Notes: generated by a model from the sequence alone, not told the origin. Counted from the first letter of the stretch, positions 8,085 through 17,333 are shown. The stretch is 64,000 nt of DNA from Legionella rowbothamii (GCF_900639985.1 NZ_CAAAIM010000001.1:434001-498000); one strand, 5' to 3'. Numbers and translations: made by a program.

Positions 8085-9137
8085 ATGATACATGAGCAAT
8101 ATCTGTTATATGCGTTAGGGGAGGCAATTAAAGGTAGAGGTTTTTGCTCCCCAAATCCAAGTGTTGGTGCAATTGCAGTAAGAAATAATAAAATTATAGC
8201 GCGAGATTATCATAAAGGAGCTGGAACGGCTCATGCTGAAGTGCTCGTATTTAAACAATTCCCTAAAAATACTGATAATGTAACACTCTATGTAAGCTTA
8301 GAACCCTGCAACCATTGGGGTAGAACACCTCCCTGTGTTGATGCAATCATCAATCATGGGATACGAGAAGTTTTTTATGCTTATAAGGATCCAAATCCTA
8401 TAGTCAGAAACAATGATACCCCCATCATCTTAGAGCAGCATGGTATTAAAAGTACGTTCATTCAGTTAAACCAAGTAGATGAGTTTTATGAAAGTTACAC
8501 ATATTGGCGGCGTACTGGAAAACCATTTGTTACTGCTAAAATAGCCCAGACTCTAGATGGAAAAATTGCTGAGCCAAAGGGAAAACCATCCAAAATATCC
8601 AATGAACGCTGTGATGAATTTACACACGATCAACGTAAGAGAGCCGACGTCATCTTAACTTCAGCAAGGACGGTGAATAATGATAATCCCTTATTAAATG
8701 CACGTGTTGATCAGGAGACTCATGCAAAAATCATTGCCATTATCGATACGTATTATTCATTAAACGCGGATGCGCGTATTTTTACCAGCGCAAAGAAAAT
8801 ACATATTTTTTGTAGTAATGCTCCTAAACAAATTATTGACCGTGAGAACGTAACCTACCACGTTGTCGCATCAAATGAACATGGATTGAAGTTAGAGGAT
8901 GTAATAACCCAATTAGGTACAATGGGTTATCATGATGTATGGGTTGAAGCAGGTGCTCGTATTTTTTCACAATTACATGAAGCCAACTTAATTGATAGAA
9001 CCTACATCTACATTGCACCAAAAATACTTGGTGTTAATGCCCTTTCTAATTACACCAATAATTACTTTCAAGGATCTAAATCCGTTACTTGGCAAATGAT
9101 GGGTAACAACATCATGCTACGAATGGATTGGAGGTGA
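8085..9137 (+). CDS. ribD: RibD, diaminohydroxyphosphoribosylaminopyrimidine deaminase / reductase
   Basis: The N-terminal zinc deaminase domain (about residues 1-145) has the ligands HAE and PCNHWGRTPPC and the PNPSVGA loop. The C-terminal reductase domain (from about 150) has TLDGKIA, the ADVILTSARTV segment and VWVEAGA, followed by IDRTYIYIAPKILG. Together they catalyse the second and third steps of riboflavin synthesis. At 350 residues it has near-normal length. Several usually conserved spots differ: the DPNP segment lacks the usual GRG that follows it, and the WIT motif of the reductase reads KIS. Both may be tolerated divergence or a shift in function. ATG 8085 follows AGAAGA; ribBA follows after 94 bases. 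Confidence 0.85.
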   Translation: MIHEQYLLYALGEAIKGRGFCSPNPSVGAIAVRNNKIIARDYHKGAGTAHAEVLVFKQFPKNTDNVTLYVSLEPCNHWGRTPPCVDAIINHGIREVFYAYKDPNPIVRNNDTPIILEQHGIKSTFIQLNQVDEFYESYTYWRRTGKPFVTAKIAQTLDGKIAEPKGKPSKISNERCDEFTHDQRKRADVILTSARTVNNDNPLLNARVDQETHAKIIAIIDTYYSLNADARIFTSAKKIHIFCSNAPKQIIDRENVTYHVVASNEHGLKLEDVITQLGTMGYHDVWVEAGARIFSQLHEANLIDRTYIYIAPKILGVNALSNYTNNYFQGSKSVTWQMMGNNIMLRMDWR

Positions 9138-9231
9138 TATTTATCAATATTGGATCAATGTAAAACCATGACCATAAATCATAAGAGTTTCTCTATTTTT
9201 ATTATTAATACTTAGGATGAGGAAGAATAAA

Positions 9232-10431
9232 ATGGCCGATACATTTGCATCAGTTGAAAAAGCAATCGCCGCATATAAAGCTGGAAAAATGATTATTTTA
9301 ATGGACGATGAAGATCGGGAAAATGAAGGTGATTTATGCATCGCAGCGGAATTCGCGACACCAGAAATGGTTAATTTTATGGCAACTTATGGACGAGGAT
9401 TAATTTGCCTGGCAATGGATGGTTCAATCATCGATAAATTTAATTTGCCAATGATGGTTGATCGCAATGGCTCACCTTTTGGTACTGCATTTACGATCTC
9501 AATCGAAGCAACAACGGGAGTAACCACAGGTATTTCAGCCTATGATCGAGCACGTACAATCCAAGTGGCAATCGCCCCAGAGAGCACCGCAGCAGATCTG
9601 ATTTCTCCAGGACATATATTCCCATTACGTGCAAAAGATCGAGGCGTTCTGGAACGTATAGGTCATACTGAGGGAAGTGTTGATTTTGCAAAATTAGCAG
9701 GATTAACTCCAGCTTCTGTGATTTGTGAAATTATGAACCCTGATGGAACAATGAGTCGGCGGGATACTCTTGTTGAGTTTGCACAAAAGCATGACTTGGT
9801 TATGGTTACTATAAAAGCCTTAATTAATTACCGAATTCGCCATGAAAAGCTCGTTGAATCTCAAGCAACGGTTCACATGCCTTTACATGGATATAATGGT
9901 TTTTCCATTAATGTATTTACAAATCATTTAGATAAAATGGAGCATTTCGAACTTTATAAAAAAGAACGTGATCCTAGTAAGCCAACTTTAGTCCGCATCC
10001 ATTCAGAATGTATTACAGGTGATGTTTTAGGTTCCTGTCGGTGTGATTGTGGTACACAACTTGAATATTCAATGGGAAAACTTGATGAGGAAGGTGGAAT
10101 TCTCATTTATCTACGCCAAGAAGGACGTGGAATAGGCCTAGTTAATAAACTTAAAGCCTATGCGCTTCAGGATAAAGGAGTTGATACTGTAGAAGCCAAC
10201 CTTCAGCTTGGTTTACCTGTCGACAACCGTGACTATGCCATCGCCTATCAAATCCTTCGTCTACACGGGATAAATAGTATTCGTCTCATGACAAACAACC
10301 CTTTAAAAATAATTGCATTAGAAAAATACGGTATGGAAGTGAGTGAACGTGTTCCTGTGATTATAAAGCCAACTGAAGAAAACCTTTTTTATCTAACAAC
10401 TAAAAAAGAGAGGTTAGGACATTTACTTTAA
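9232..10431 (+). CDS. ribBA: RibBA, DHBP synthase / GTP cyclohydrolase II fusion
   Basis: The N-terminal domain (about residues 1-200) is 3,4-dihydroxy-2-butanone 4-phosphate synthase with the metal and substrate motif [11 protein letters not shown] and the HTEGSVD loop. The C-terminal domain is GTP cyclohydrolase II with the zinc cysteines in [15 protein letters not shown] and the RQEGRGIGL loop, ending in the normal LGHLL. It supplies both branches of riboflavin synthesis. ATG 9232 is preferred to the in-frame ATG at 9217, because GAGGAAG at 9220-9226 serves it, giving 399 residues. It is in line with ribD and ribH. Both halves look intact. Confidence 0.92.
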   Translation: MADTFASVEKAIAAYKAGKMIILMDDEDRENEGDLCIAAEFATPEMVNFMATYGRGLICLAMDGSIIDKFNLPMMVDRNGSPFGTAFTISIEATTGVTTGISAYDRARTIQVAIAPESTAADLISPGHIFPLRAKDRGVLERIGHTEGSVDFAKLAGLTPASVICEIMNPDGTMSRRDTLVEFAQKHDLVMVTIKALINYRIRHEKLVESQATVHMPLHGYNGFSINVFTNHLDKMEHFELYKKERDPSKPTLVRIHSECITGDVLGSCRCDCGTQLEYSMGKLDEEGGILIYLRQEGRGIGLVNKLKAYALQDKGVDTVEANLQLGLPVDNRDYAIAYQILRLHGINSIRLMTNNPLKIIALEKYGMEVSERVPVIIKPTEENLFYLTTKKERLGHLL

Positions 10432-10493
10432 AAATAGGATTAGCCCTAAGAGCAAAGTTATGTCTTACATAATACCTTATCAAGGAAAAGAAA

Positions 10494-10976
10494 ATGAAAG
10501 TCTATAAAAATACGGAGATGACTGGAGTAGTAAAATCCTTTCCAATTGCTGTAATAGTTAGTTTATTTAATCGTGATATTACTCAACCCTTACAAGATGG
10601 TGCCATTGAGCACTTAAAAAAGCGCGGCTTCAAAGATGAGGACATTTGTGTGGTTGAAGTACCTGGCGCCATTGAAATCCCCTATTTCGCACGTGTGTTA
10701 GCGGCTACAAAACGCTATGAAGCCATTATTGCTCTTGGCTCTATTGTTCATGGAGAAACAAATCATTATACCTGGGTCGGACCACAGGTAAGCCGTGATT
10801 GTTTTGATGTTTCCAAGGAATTCAACATACCAGTAATTTTTGGCGTATTAACTACAGAGCATACCTCTCAAGCATGGGATGCATTAGGCGGAAAATTCGG
10901 TCATAAAGGTGTAAATTGCGTAGATTATGCAATTACCATGCACCATTTGTCCCAACAAATTAACGCAGACAAATAA
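10494..10976 (+). CDS. ribH: RibH-like lumazine synthase with altered active site
   Basis: A 160-residue protein of the 6,7-dimethyl-8-ribityllumazine synthase family: FNRDITQPLQDGA, VEVPGAIEIP, GSIVHGETNHY and PVIFGVLTTEHTSQAW are the family landmarks, and the proton-transfer histidine of the THY motif is kept (NHY). Compared with Bacillus subtilis and E. coli RibH from memory, the conserved arginine that binds the substrate phosphate (AIERAG) is replaced here by alanine (AWDALG), and VIRG reads IVHG. The start ATG follows AAGGAAAAG. It stands between ribBA and a broken paralogue that keeps the arginine. Either catalysis is weakened or the protein now does something related but different. 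Confidence 0.82.
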   Translation: MKVYKNTEMTGVVKSFPIAVIVSLFNRDITQPLQDGAIEHLKKRGFKDEDICVVEVPGAIEIPYFARVLAATKRYEAIIALGSIVHGETNHYTWVGPQVSRDCFDVSKEFNIPVIFGVLTTEHTSQAWDALGGKFGHKGVNCVDYAITMHHLSQQINADK

Positions 10977-11015
10977 TTGTCATCAAAGCATTTTAAAATG
11001 CTAAGTGAGAGAATC

Positions 11016-11481
11016 ATGCAAAATATGGCTATGACATCAGATGCCTCCCCCGTAGACTCATTTCCTGTTGCATTAGTTGTCAGTATGTTTAATAGGGACA
11101 TCACAAACGAGCTTCAAGATGGAGTTATCTCGCAACTATTAAAACGTGGTTTCAACAAAAAAGATATTATAGTTTTTGAAGTACCAGGTGCCGTTGAAAT
11201 TCCTTTAATAGCTAAACGCTTGGCAATTCAAAGAAAAGCCCAATCAATTATTACATTAGGTTCGGTTATTCGCGGTGACACGAGTCATTACGATTTGGTA
11301 TGTGATGTTGTGAGCCACGGTTGCATGCAGGTGTGACATACCTGTTATTTTTGGCTTATTAACCACGGAAAACGAAGAACAAGCCTGGGATCGACTTGGT
11401 GGTAAATATGGGCATAAAGGTGTGGAACTAGCAAACACCGCCATCATGATGTACAAGCTACTTCATAGTATCTCTATGTGA
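11016..11481 (+). pseudogene. Second RibH-like gene, frameshifted
   Basis: Codons from ATG 11016 (ribosome site GTGAGAGA) read as lumazine synthase through VSMFNRDITNELQDGV, FEVPGAVEIP and GSVIRGDTSHY, then hit TGA at 11336 after HGCMQV. Directly downstream the next frame continues the family as [31 protein letters not shown], to a stop at 11481. Aligned with the neighbouring ribH, four codons between CMQV and DIPV are missing with one base left over, so a net loss of 11 bases explains the break. This copy keeps the phosphate-binding arginine (AWDRLG) that the intact copy lacks. It is a tandem paralogue, 39 bases after ribH. Confidence 0.85.
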
Positions 11482-11573
11482 GTAGTACCAATGAGCAATA
11501 AAACAGTACATGAGTTCAAGGTAACTATGTTTTGTACTGGAAGCCGCGAGTTATAAGATTTGGAGAATTAATT

Positions 11574-12872
11574 ATGGCCACAATAGAAAATAAAGTTACC
11601 GAGCTACTCCAGGGATTCTCCAAATTGAACTCGGAACAACGTTTTGCCCGCTTACAGGAGTTAGGTGTACTTACCACAGAAGACGTGGCCTACTTATTAA
11701 ATGGAGGTGTTCGCGATTTGGAGTTAGCCGATAAATTAATTGAAAACTCCATTGGCTATTTTCAACTTCCATTAGGTGTCGCCACAAATTTTTGTATTGA
11801 TGGCAAAGATTATGTGATTCCACTCGCAGTAGAGGAAACATCCATTATCGCAGCTTTATCTAAAACAGCCAAATGGGTTCGGCAACAGGGTAAAATAGAA
11901 ACGAAAGTTGAAGGTACATGCATCATAGGACAAATCCAATTAGCCAACGTAAACGATGTTGCGTTTTTCACTCAAATTTTTGCACAACATCGTGAATCAT
12001 TAATTGATTCTGCAAATAAAAATGTCGCATCCAGCATGGTAAAACGTGGTGGGGGGGTCATTGATTTAATCCTTCGTCACAGGGTACGTGATGATGGAGG
12101 CAATATGATGATTGTGCACTTGCTATTTAATAGTTGCGACGCCATGGGAGCAAATTTGATTAATCAGGTATTAGAATATCTTAAAGACCCTATAGAGCGC
12201 TTAACTAATGAAAAAGTAACCATGTGCGTTTTATCCAACCTAAATGATCAAAAACTAACTACAGCGATAGTTACTTTAGAACAGGTTGGCGATGAACTGG
12301 GGTATAATTTACAAGAAGCCTCTATTTTTGCAGAAACAGATGCATATCGTGCAGCAACCCATAATAAAGGAGTCATGAATGGGATAGATCCCATATTGAT
12401 TGCTACGGGCAACGATTGGCGTGCTGTGGAGGCCGGCATGCATGCTTATGCCTGCCGCAATGGCTCCTACCAAGCAATAACCCGTTGGCGTTACAATGAT
12501 GGAGTTTTAACTGGCGAATTAACCGCTCCTATTATTGTAGGTACTGTTGGGGGAGTAACCTCTTTGCATCCCACTGCAAAATTCTGCTTAAATATGATGA
12601 AAATTAACTCAGCTAATGAATTATCTCGGGTGATTGCTGCTGTGGGCTTAATACAAAATTTAGGCGCGATTACCGCATTATGTACCAACGGTATTGTGCA
12701 AGGACATATGAAACTACATATTAATAATCTGGTACTCGCAGTAGGAGCGACTTACGAGGAAAGCCAACTATTAAAAAAAGAATTGCAAAATTGGCTTAGC
12801 ACCAATAAACGCGTTAGTTTGAGCAATGCTCAAGAACTATTAATAAAAATTAGGGCGCCTAAGGAACATTAA
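11574..12872 (+). CDS. mvaA: Class II hydroxymethylglutaryl-CoA reductase
   Basis: Interconverts HMG-CoA and mevalonate. The catalytic set of the class II enzymes is visible in order: the glutamate in AVEETS (near residue 87), the aspartate in CDAMGAN, the lysine in THNKGVMNGID and the histidine in VQGHMKLH near the C-terminus. The 432-residue length from ATG 11574 is typical. That ATG is chosen over the upstream ATG at 11532 because GGAGAAT precedes it and the N-terminus then matches the family. In Legionella-type bacteria the mevalonate route makes isoprenoids, so a biosynthetic role is more likely than the degradative one seen in Pseudomonas mevalonii. Its position right after the flavin genes, near ubiX, is notable. 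Confidence 0.92.
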   Translation: MATIENKVTELLQGFSKLNSEQRFARLQELGVLTTEDVAYLLNGGVRDLELADKLIENSIGYFQLPLGVATNFCIDGKDYVIPLAVEETSIIAALSKTAKWVRQQGKIETKVEGTCIIGQIQLANVNDVAFFTQIFAQHRESLIDSANKNVASSMVKRGGGVIDLILRHRVRDDGGNMMIVHLLFNSCDAMGANLINQVLEYLKDPIERLTNEKVTMCVLSNLNDQKLTTAIVTLEQVGDELGYNLQEASIFAETDAYRAATHNKGVMNGIDPILIATGNDWRAVEAGMHAYACRNGSYQAITRWRYNDGVLTGELTAPIIVGTVGGVTSLHPTAKFCLNMMKINSANELSRVIAAVGLIQNLGAITALCTNGIVQGHMKLHINNLVLAVGATYEESQLLKKELQNWLSTNKRVSLSNAQELLIKIRAPKEH

Positions 12873-12895
12873 TCCCTAAAAATAAGGAGCATTTC

Positions 12896-13432
12896 ATGTT
12901 TAATAACTCTTCTGTGGTACCTCCTGAAAACCCTTTTTGGCAATTTTCATTATCTATTTATGGTGATTCCAATATTCAGGAAGCCTGCCATGTCTTTCAG
13001 GATACCGATTCGGCTAACGTTAATTTAGTCTTGTTTGCATATTGGCTTGGCTATGCCGTACAAGATATCAGCCATGAAGAATTTACACGCGCATGCGCCA
13101 GTGTCGCGATCTGGAATGAAGAAATAACTAAAAATCTGCGCAACGTACGTATTCTATTGAAAGAAATAAGCGAAAATGACTGGATAAAAAGTTTTTACTC
13201 ACAAGTACTTACTAATGAAATTATTTCTGAATCATATCAACAGGAATTATTATACAGTCAAGTCAAGGACCGTTTAAAAGAAAGAACCATGCCCAATAAT
13301 GCAATGTCCTCACAATACCTATACTGGCTTTTTAGTGATGCGGGCCATGAAATTCATCAACCACTTAAGATAAGAATCGAGCACTTTATCAAAATAATTA
13401 GTGATAAATTAGGTGGCATACAAAAATCGTAA
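12896..13432 (+). CDS. TIGR02444-family protein of unknown function
   Basis: The first 110 residues fit the TIGR02444 family of small proteobacterial proteins: FWQFSLSIYG, then EACHVFQD, VNLVLFAYWLGY and a helix ending in LRNVRILLKE. The family is cytoplasmic, about 160 residues, helical, with a variable C-terminus as here, and has no established function. An AAGGAGC ribosome site precedes the ATG by a good distance. The gene begins 24 bases after the HMG-CoA reductase and is probably in its operon; a dead dehydrogenase gene follows. Confidence 0.7.
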   Translation: MFNNSSVVPPENPFWQFSLSIYGDSNIQEACHVFQDTDSANVNLVLFAYWLGYAVQDISHEEFTRACASVAIWNEEITKNLRNVRILLKEISENDWIKSFYSQVLTNEIISESYQQELLYSQVKDRLKERTMPNNAMSSQYLYWLFSDAGHEIHQPLKIRIEHFIKIISDKLGGIQKS

Positions 13433-13451
13433 GATAACATGGAGAAAAGTT

Positions 13452-13859
13452 GTGAAAATCACCCTTATCGGTCTTGGAAAAATAATGTAATAAAAATATG
13501 TATGAATTATATGTTGGTTTCCGCTATAGAAACGATGGGAGAACTTTATGCCTTTGCAGAAAAAAGCGAAGTAGATACCTCCATTGTGAGCACTATGCTC
13601 CACTCAATTTATGGCCACCCTACATTCCAAACTTTATGTAGATAAAATTAAAAACCGTGATTTTGACGACGTGAATTTTGACTTACATGGAGAATTTAAA
13701 GACATTAGCCTTTTCCAACAAGCGTTCACCAATATGGGTATAGTTCCTGCAATTGGCAATGTAATTAAAGATAAATTTATCATTGCCTTAGCGCATCAAA
13801 TGGGTGAAAAGGATTGGTCAGCGGTAACGGACATCACGCGGATGCAAACTAATATATAG
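13452..13859 (+). pseudogene. Remnant of a 3-hydroxyisobutyrate-type NAD(P)-dependent dehydrogenase
   Basis: GTG 13452, after a GGAGAAA ribosome site, opens with KITLIGLGKIM, the start of a Rossmann fold, then meets TAA. Just after it the sequence resumes as the C-terminal helical domain of the beta-hydroxyacid dehydrogenase family (MNYMLVSAIETMGELYAFA, then KSEVDTSIVSTMLHSIYGHP). A second frameshift near 13,620-13,630 moves the rest into another frame (VDKIKNRDFDDVNFDLHGE, FKDISLFQQAF, EKDWSAVTDITRMQ) up to a stop at 13859. About 150 codons of the nucleotide-binding domain are gone. It is clearly non-functional as a dehydrogenase. Confidence 0.85.
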
Positions 13860-14214
13860 ACGTGAGTTTTAGTCTGGCTGCAAACTAATAACTTGCTTAG
13901 TATTTGGCTCGAAAATATTATTTGACATAGAAGGCCAATTACCGTGACTTGACCACTGTATCCATAAGTTCGAAGTGACAGGCAAGATAAATCTGGATGC
14001 TGCGATCAAGCCACGGTAATTCGAGCATATTATTTGATAAAACTCTTAAGTAGTGCGCTTTAATTGCAAGTAACCTAATTACATTTAAATTAGAAAAAAA
14101 AACCACATATAAAACAAAAACAATCTAATCTGCCTCATTAATAATCTCTTAAGGCTTCTCTGTTAAAATAATCTCCAACACTTGTTTTCTCTATTCGCTG
14201 TTGAGGTATAAGTA
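13860..14214. other. Intergenic region without a gene
   Basis: Apart from the split inverted repeat at 13937-14021, nothing coding was recognised. The last 150 bases are AT-rich and probably contain the promoter of the gene at 14215, but no confident -35/-10 pair can be named. Confidence 0.5.
13937..14021. repeat. Split inverted repeat, AATTACCG family
   Basis: The 16-bp arms 13937-13952 and 14006-14021 are reverse complements with one mismatch and enclose about 53 bases. They match the ends of the compact palindromes at 35339-35359 and 35646-35674 (AATTACCGCGGCTTG type), so this looks like an expanded or interrupted copy of that element. Confidence 0.6.
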
Positions 14215-16296
14215 ATGAAAGCTAATCATAGGGTTGCACAGTTTACTATCAATTATATTTGTTCTTGTCTTTTAGTTTGCAAGATTTCTACCACAAAAGA
14301 TTTAGGCGAACGATTTGATGACCTGATTGCACAAATCAACCAAAACCCTGATATTTTTAAAGGCTTATCAAAAAAACAAGCGCATCATATATTAAAAGTA
14401 GCAATTGATGTTTATAACGATGTAAATGCATTAAAGATTCGTTTTACTCCTGAATTAATTAATTTCTGGGCAGCCCAAAACGACACGCCCGTACCACATG
14501 CCTTGGTAAATATTCCTACTGATGATGATTTATCCAGAGTAACGTGCAGTTATGATCGTTTATCTCAGGCACATCAAATAAAAAAAACGGTACAAGCAAG
14601 CATTCCCAGTTTATTAGAAAAAAAAGACTATGCGGTTTTCTCACACATTATTATTGGAACAGGTGATACGGGCACTACCCTTTGGCTGGAAAAATATAAA
14701 GAATATCATGGAACCACAACAGCTCTATTAGAAGATAACCAGCTTCCACCAGTATTGATGCTCGGCAATGGCAGCGGTAGTTGGAAACATAACTATACCC
14801 TTGCACAGCCACAAAATATCCTTGAACGTGCACAAACAAACGAAAATCCATCAGCTTATTTATCAACGAACTACTATTTAAATAATCCCTATGCTAATGG
14901 GCGCCATGTGTATCAAGCAAACCAAGTGAACCTGGCAAAAACTCAAGCCCCATTAATGCACGCTACCGTGCTAAAAATAGAGAAAAAAGAAAATCATTTA
15001 AACGACTGGGCTGATGATGCTTTAAGTCAGGACTATCGTGTATTCATTGAGGTTGCTGGTGCAGTAAAAACACTGTACTCGAGTGAACTTAATATCTGTA
15101 CAGGCCTTGGCCCTGCTCGAAATGCCATTGCTGGCAAACTACTTTCTCGCGAAGAATTTAAACGATTAAATACCTGGGATAACACAAAGAAATTTACTCC
15201 TATAGTCGATGGTAACCAATTCATATTAACGGGCACTGAGGAACAAGGCACTGGACCAAGAACCATTGTCATTTACGGTGGGGGTGGAACTGCAGCAGCA
15301 GTGTATCGAAAAGGGTTCTTTGGTAATGATGTTCGTACTGAAGGCCGTGAATTTAGTACCACAAATCAATCCAACACAGTCTTTTGGATTGCCAAACAAT
15401 TCGATAAAGCAGGTACGGGTAAATTAGCAACCACAGCTTTAAAAACAGCAAAAGAGCGAGGTGAGTTATTACAAGGCGAGCTCATTGAAGTTACTCAAGA
15501 ATCTAATGGAAAATTAGTCCTGATATTCAAAAAAATGGACTCCAGTACCGATGAAATATTTGAAACTGAATGCGATCAGTTGGTCTATTCAATTGGCCAG
15601 GATGACAGTGCGATGAAACAAGTCTATGCAGAAATTGAGCCCACCTTGGTTCCTACGTTTGATAACTATGGAATGATACTTAATATCAGCTCACCTGATG
15701 GAAAAGTAGTGTTCTTTGGAGCTGCAGCCATGGCTATTCGCGAAACAGAATATTCAAAAGAAACATGGAAATGGTTGCACCAAGAAAACATTGGTGGTGA
15801 CGTAGGTCCAGGCTCAATGCCTCCTTCACGAGCACAAATTAAGCGTTATAACTTTTTGAAGGGGATTCAGCCAGAAAGCATCAATGCCAATATGGATAGC
15901 CAACATTTAATTATTCAATACCTTGAAAATGCAGGTGCTGGCCATTCGGATGCCATAAGTTTTGTTCATGATTTACTTGAAGCACGAAAACATAGTACCG
16001 CAGGTTGCAAACGCGATGTACTTGAGATGTTATTAGTACAACATAATATTCATGATTTCATTGAAATTCATGGACACGGACATTTAGTTCACAAAAAACT
16101 TGATGCGATACCTACGGTGGAAGTGCCACAAACCAAGCCAGCTCATTCGCTCTTATCCTGGTTGAAGAAGGATAAAAAGAAAACGGGGGATGCAAATGTT
16201 CTCCTCTCTACTGTTGATGCGCCACAAACAAACATGGAAGATTCTTCAAAAGATACTGGACAAGCTCAATCGACTACCATCAAAATATACTCATAG
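14215..16296 (+). CDS. Flavoprotein-like protein with two Rossmann-type motifs, candidate effector
   Basis: I do not recognise this 693-residue protein as a named family. A glycine-rich dinucleotide-binding motif occurs at about residue 145 (HIIIGTGDTGTTLWL) and a second, after a beta strand, at about 351 (TIVIYGGGGTAAAVYRKG); the pair with about 200 residues between is the layout of FAD plus NAD(P)H oxidoreductases. A hydrophobic strand and the motif QLVYSIGQD near 460 and FFGAAAMAI near 500 could be the third FAD contact. The last 70 residues are polar and low complexity, as in many Dot/Icm substrates. ATG follows a GAGGT ribosome site. A neighbouring gene is also effector-like. No signal peptide or clear membrane segment is present. 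Confidence 0.6.
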   Translation: MKANHRVAQFTINYICSCLLVCKISTTKDLGERFDDLIAQINQNPDIFKGLSKKQAHHILKVAIDVYNDVNALKIRFTPELINFWAAQNDTPVPHALVNIPTDDDLSRVTCSYDRLSQAHQIKKTVQASIPSLLEKKDYAVFSHIIIGTGDTGTTLWLEKYKEYHGTTTALLEDNQLPPVLMLGNGSGSWKHNYTLAQPQNILERAQTNENPSAYLSTNYYLNNPYANGRHVYQANQVNLAKTQAPLMHATVLKIEKKENHLNDWADDALSQDYRVFIEVAGAVKTLYSSELNICTGLGPARNAIAGKLLSREEFKRLNTWDNTKKFTPIVDGNQFILTGTEEQGTGPRTIVIYGGGGTAAAVYRKGFFGNDVRTEGREFSTTNQSNTVFWIAKQFDKAGTGKLATTALKTAKERGELLQGELIEVTQESNGKLVLIFKKMDSSTDEIFETECDQLVYSIGQDDSAMKQVYAEIEPTLVPTFDNYGMILNISSPDGKVVFFGAAAMAIRETEYSKETWKWLHQENIGGDVGPGSMPPSRAQIKRYNFLKGIQPESINANMDSQHLIIQYLENAGAGHSDAISFVHDLLEARKHSTAGCKRDVLEMLLVQHNIHDFIEIHGHGHLVHKKLDAIPTVEVPQTKPAHSLLSWLKKDKKKTGDANVLLSTVDAPQTNMEDSSKDTGQAQSTTIKIYS

Positions 16297-16379
16297 ATTT
16301 GTTGAATCTCCTGAATAGTGGACAATACTTCATTCAGGAGTCCCTCTTTGCATTAAGATGGTATAAATAGGACTTCAAT

Positions 16380-17333
16380 ATGATACCCCCCCATAGGTTT
16401 TATCAATTAACTAAACTTGAGGAATTCTACAAAGAAAAACTCTATCAGGCCTGGAAAAAAAGTAAACAATACAACAGCCCCGAATTAATTGAAGCGCTCA
16501 TCAAGGAATATGATACAGAAATAATATTCAAACTCGCCTTAACTAATTCAGAATTTAATGAGGTGTGTAAATCACCTAACTTAGAGCCACATTGGATTAA
16601 TCTTTGGCGCTTATGTGGTACTAATCCGAGGGAAGAGGCAGAAGAAAACAATGAGCCTATTCAAGAATTCTCTCCTATGCTTACGGTATCTTCCTGTTTT
16701 GAGTTATTAAAAGGTTATTATCTCTATCAGCGCTATCTCACTTTAGTTGACATGGAGGGAGACTTATCAGAAGAAGAGCTCACTGATGCTAAAAAGCTAT
16801 TACTGGCATCAGCCGATTGCGGATGTTTTTTTGCTATGAATGCTTTATGTCGGGAAGGACTTTTAACATTAAAAGAAGCCTTCCGTGAAGACACCGCCTT
16901 ACTCGTTTTTCATTATGCAACCCTTGCAGCCGAGCTCTATTTAGCCCCGGGGTATTTATTGCTGGGATCTGTATGCCAAGAACTGATACGCTATAAAGAT
17001 AATACGGATTGGACGCCCTCTCAGCTTGCACAATTGGCTTTTCAATCTTATACAATGGCAAAATACTTAGAGCCAATATCTGGCCCAATGCTTAACAATG
17101 CATATCAAGGACAATCATTAACAGAGGCTAGCAAGGGAGCATTTTCAACCTTTTTTAAAGCACAATTAAGAATGCAAGAACATTTAAGATTAAGCCCGGA
17201 AGAAGTCAACAAGTTGACGGCTAAAGCCAAAATTGAAGCAAATAGAATTGAAGCTTATTATATAGAAAAAAGAGAACTAAAACAAAAAGGTGGCGACCAT
17301 GATATTAATCCGCCACACAAATTTTTAAATTAA
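16380..17333 (+). CDS. Hypothetical helical protein with F-box-like start (possibly DUF5630-like)
   Basis: 317 residues, helical throughout. Residues about 50-78 (FKLALTNSEFNEVCKSPNL, then EPHWINLWRLCG) have the spacing of an F-box, which in eukaryotes recruits SCF ubiquitin ligases. The middle, residues 140-250, has Sel1/TPR-like helix pairs (AKKLLLASADCGCFFAMNAL, FHYATLAAELYLAPGYLLLG). Legionella species carry many proteins of this layout, and it resembles what is called DUF5630, but I cannot confirm that. The ATG at 16380 has only a weak AGGA ribosome site. It lies 83 bases after the flavoprotein-like gene, same strand. Effector status is inference. Confidence 0.55.
   Translation: MIPPHRFYQLTKLEEFYKEKLYQAWKKSKQYNSPELIEALIKEYDTEIIFKLALTNSEFNEVCKSPNLEPHWINLWRLCGTNPREEAEENNEPIQEFSPMLTVSSCFELLKGYYLYQRYLTLVDMEGDLSEEELTDAKKLLLASADCGCFFAMNALCREGLLTLKEAFREDTALLVFHYATLAAELYLAPGYLLLGSVCQELIRYKDNTDWTPSQLAQLAFQSYTMAKYLEPISGPMLNNAYQGQSLTEASKGAFSTFFKAQLRMQEHLRLSPEEVNKLTAKAKIEANRIEAYYIEKRELKQKGGDHDINPPHKFLN

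Noticed and set aside
9138..9231. FMN riboswitch before ribBA
   Set aside because: The conserved riboswitch core was not seen here or before ribD, ribE or ribH.
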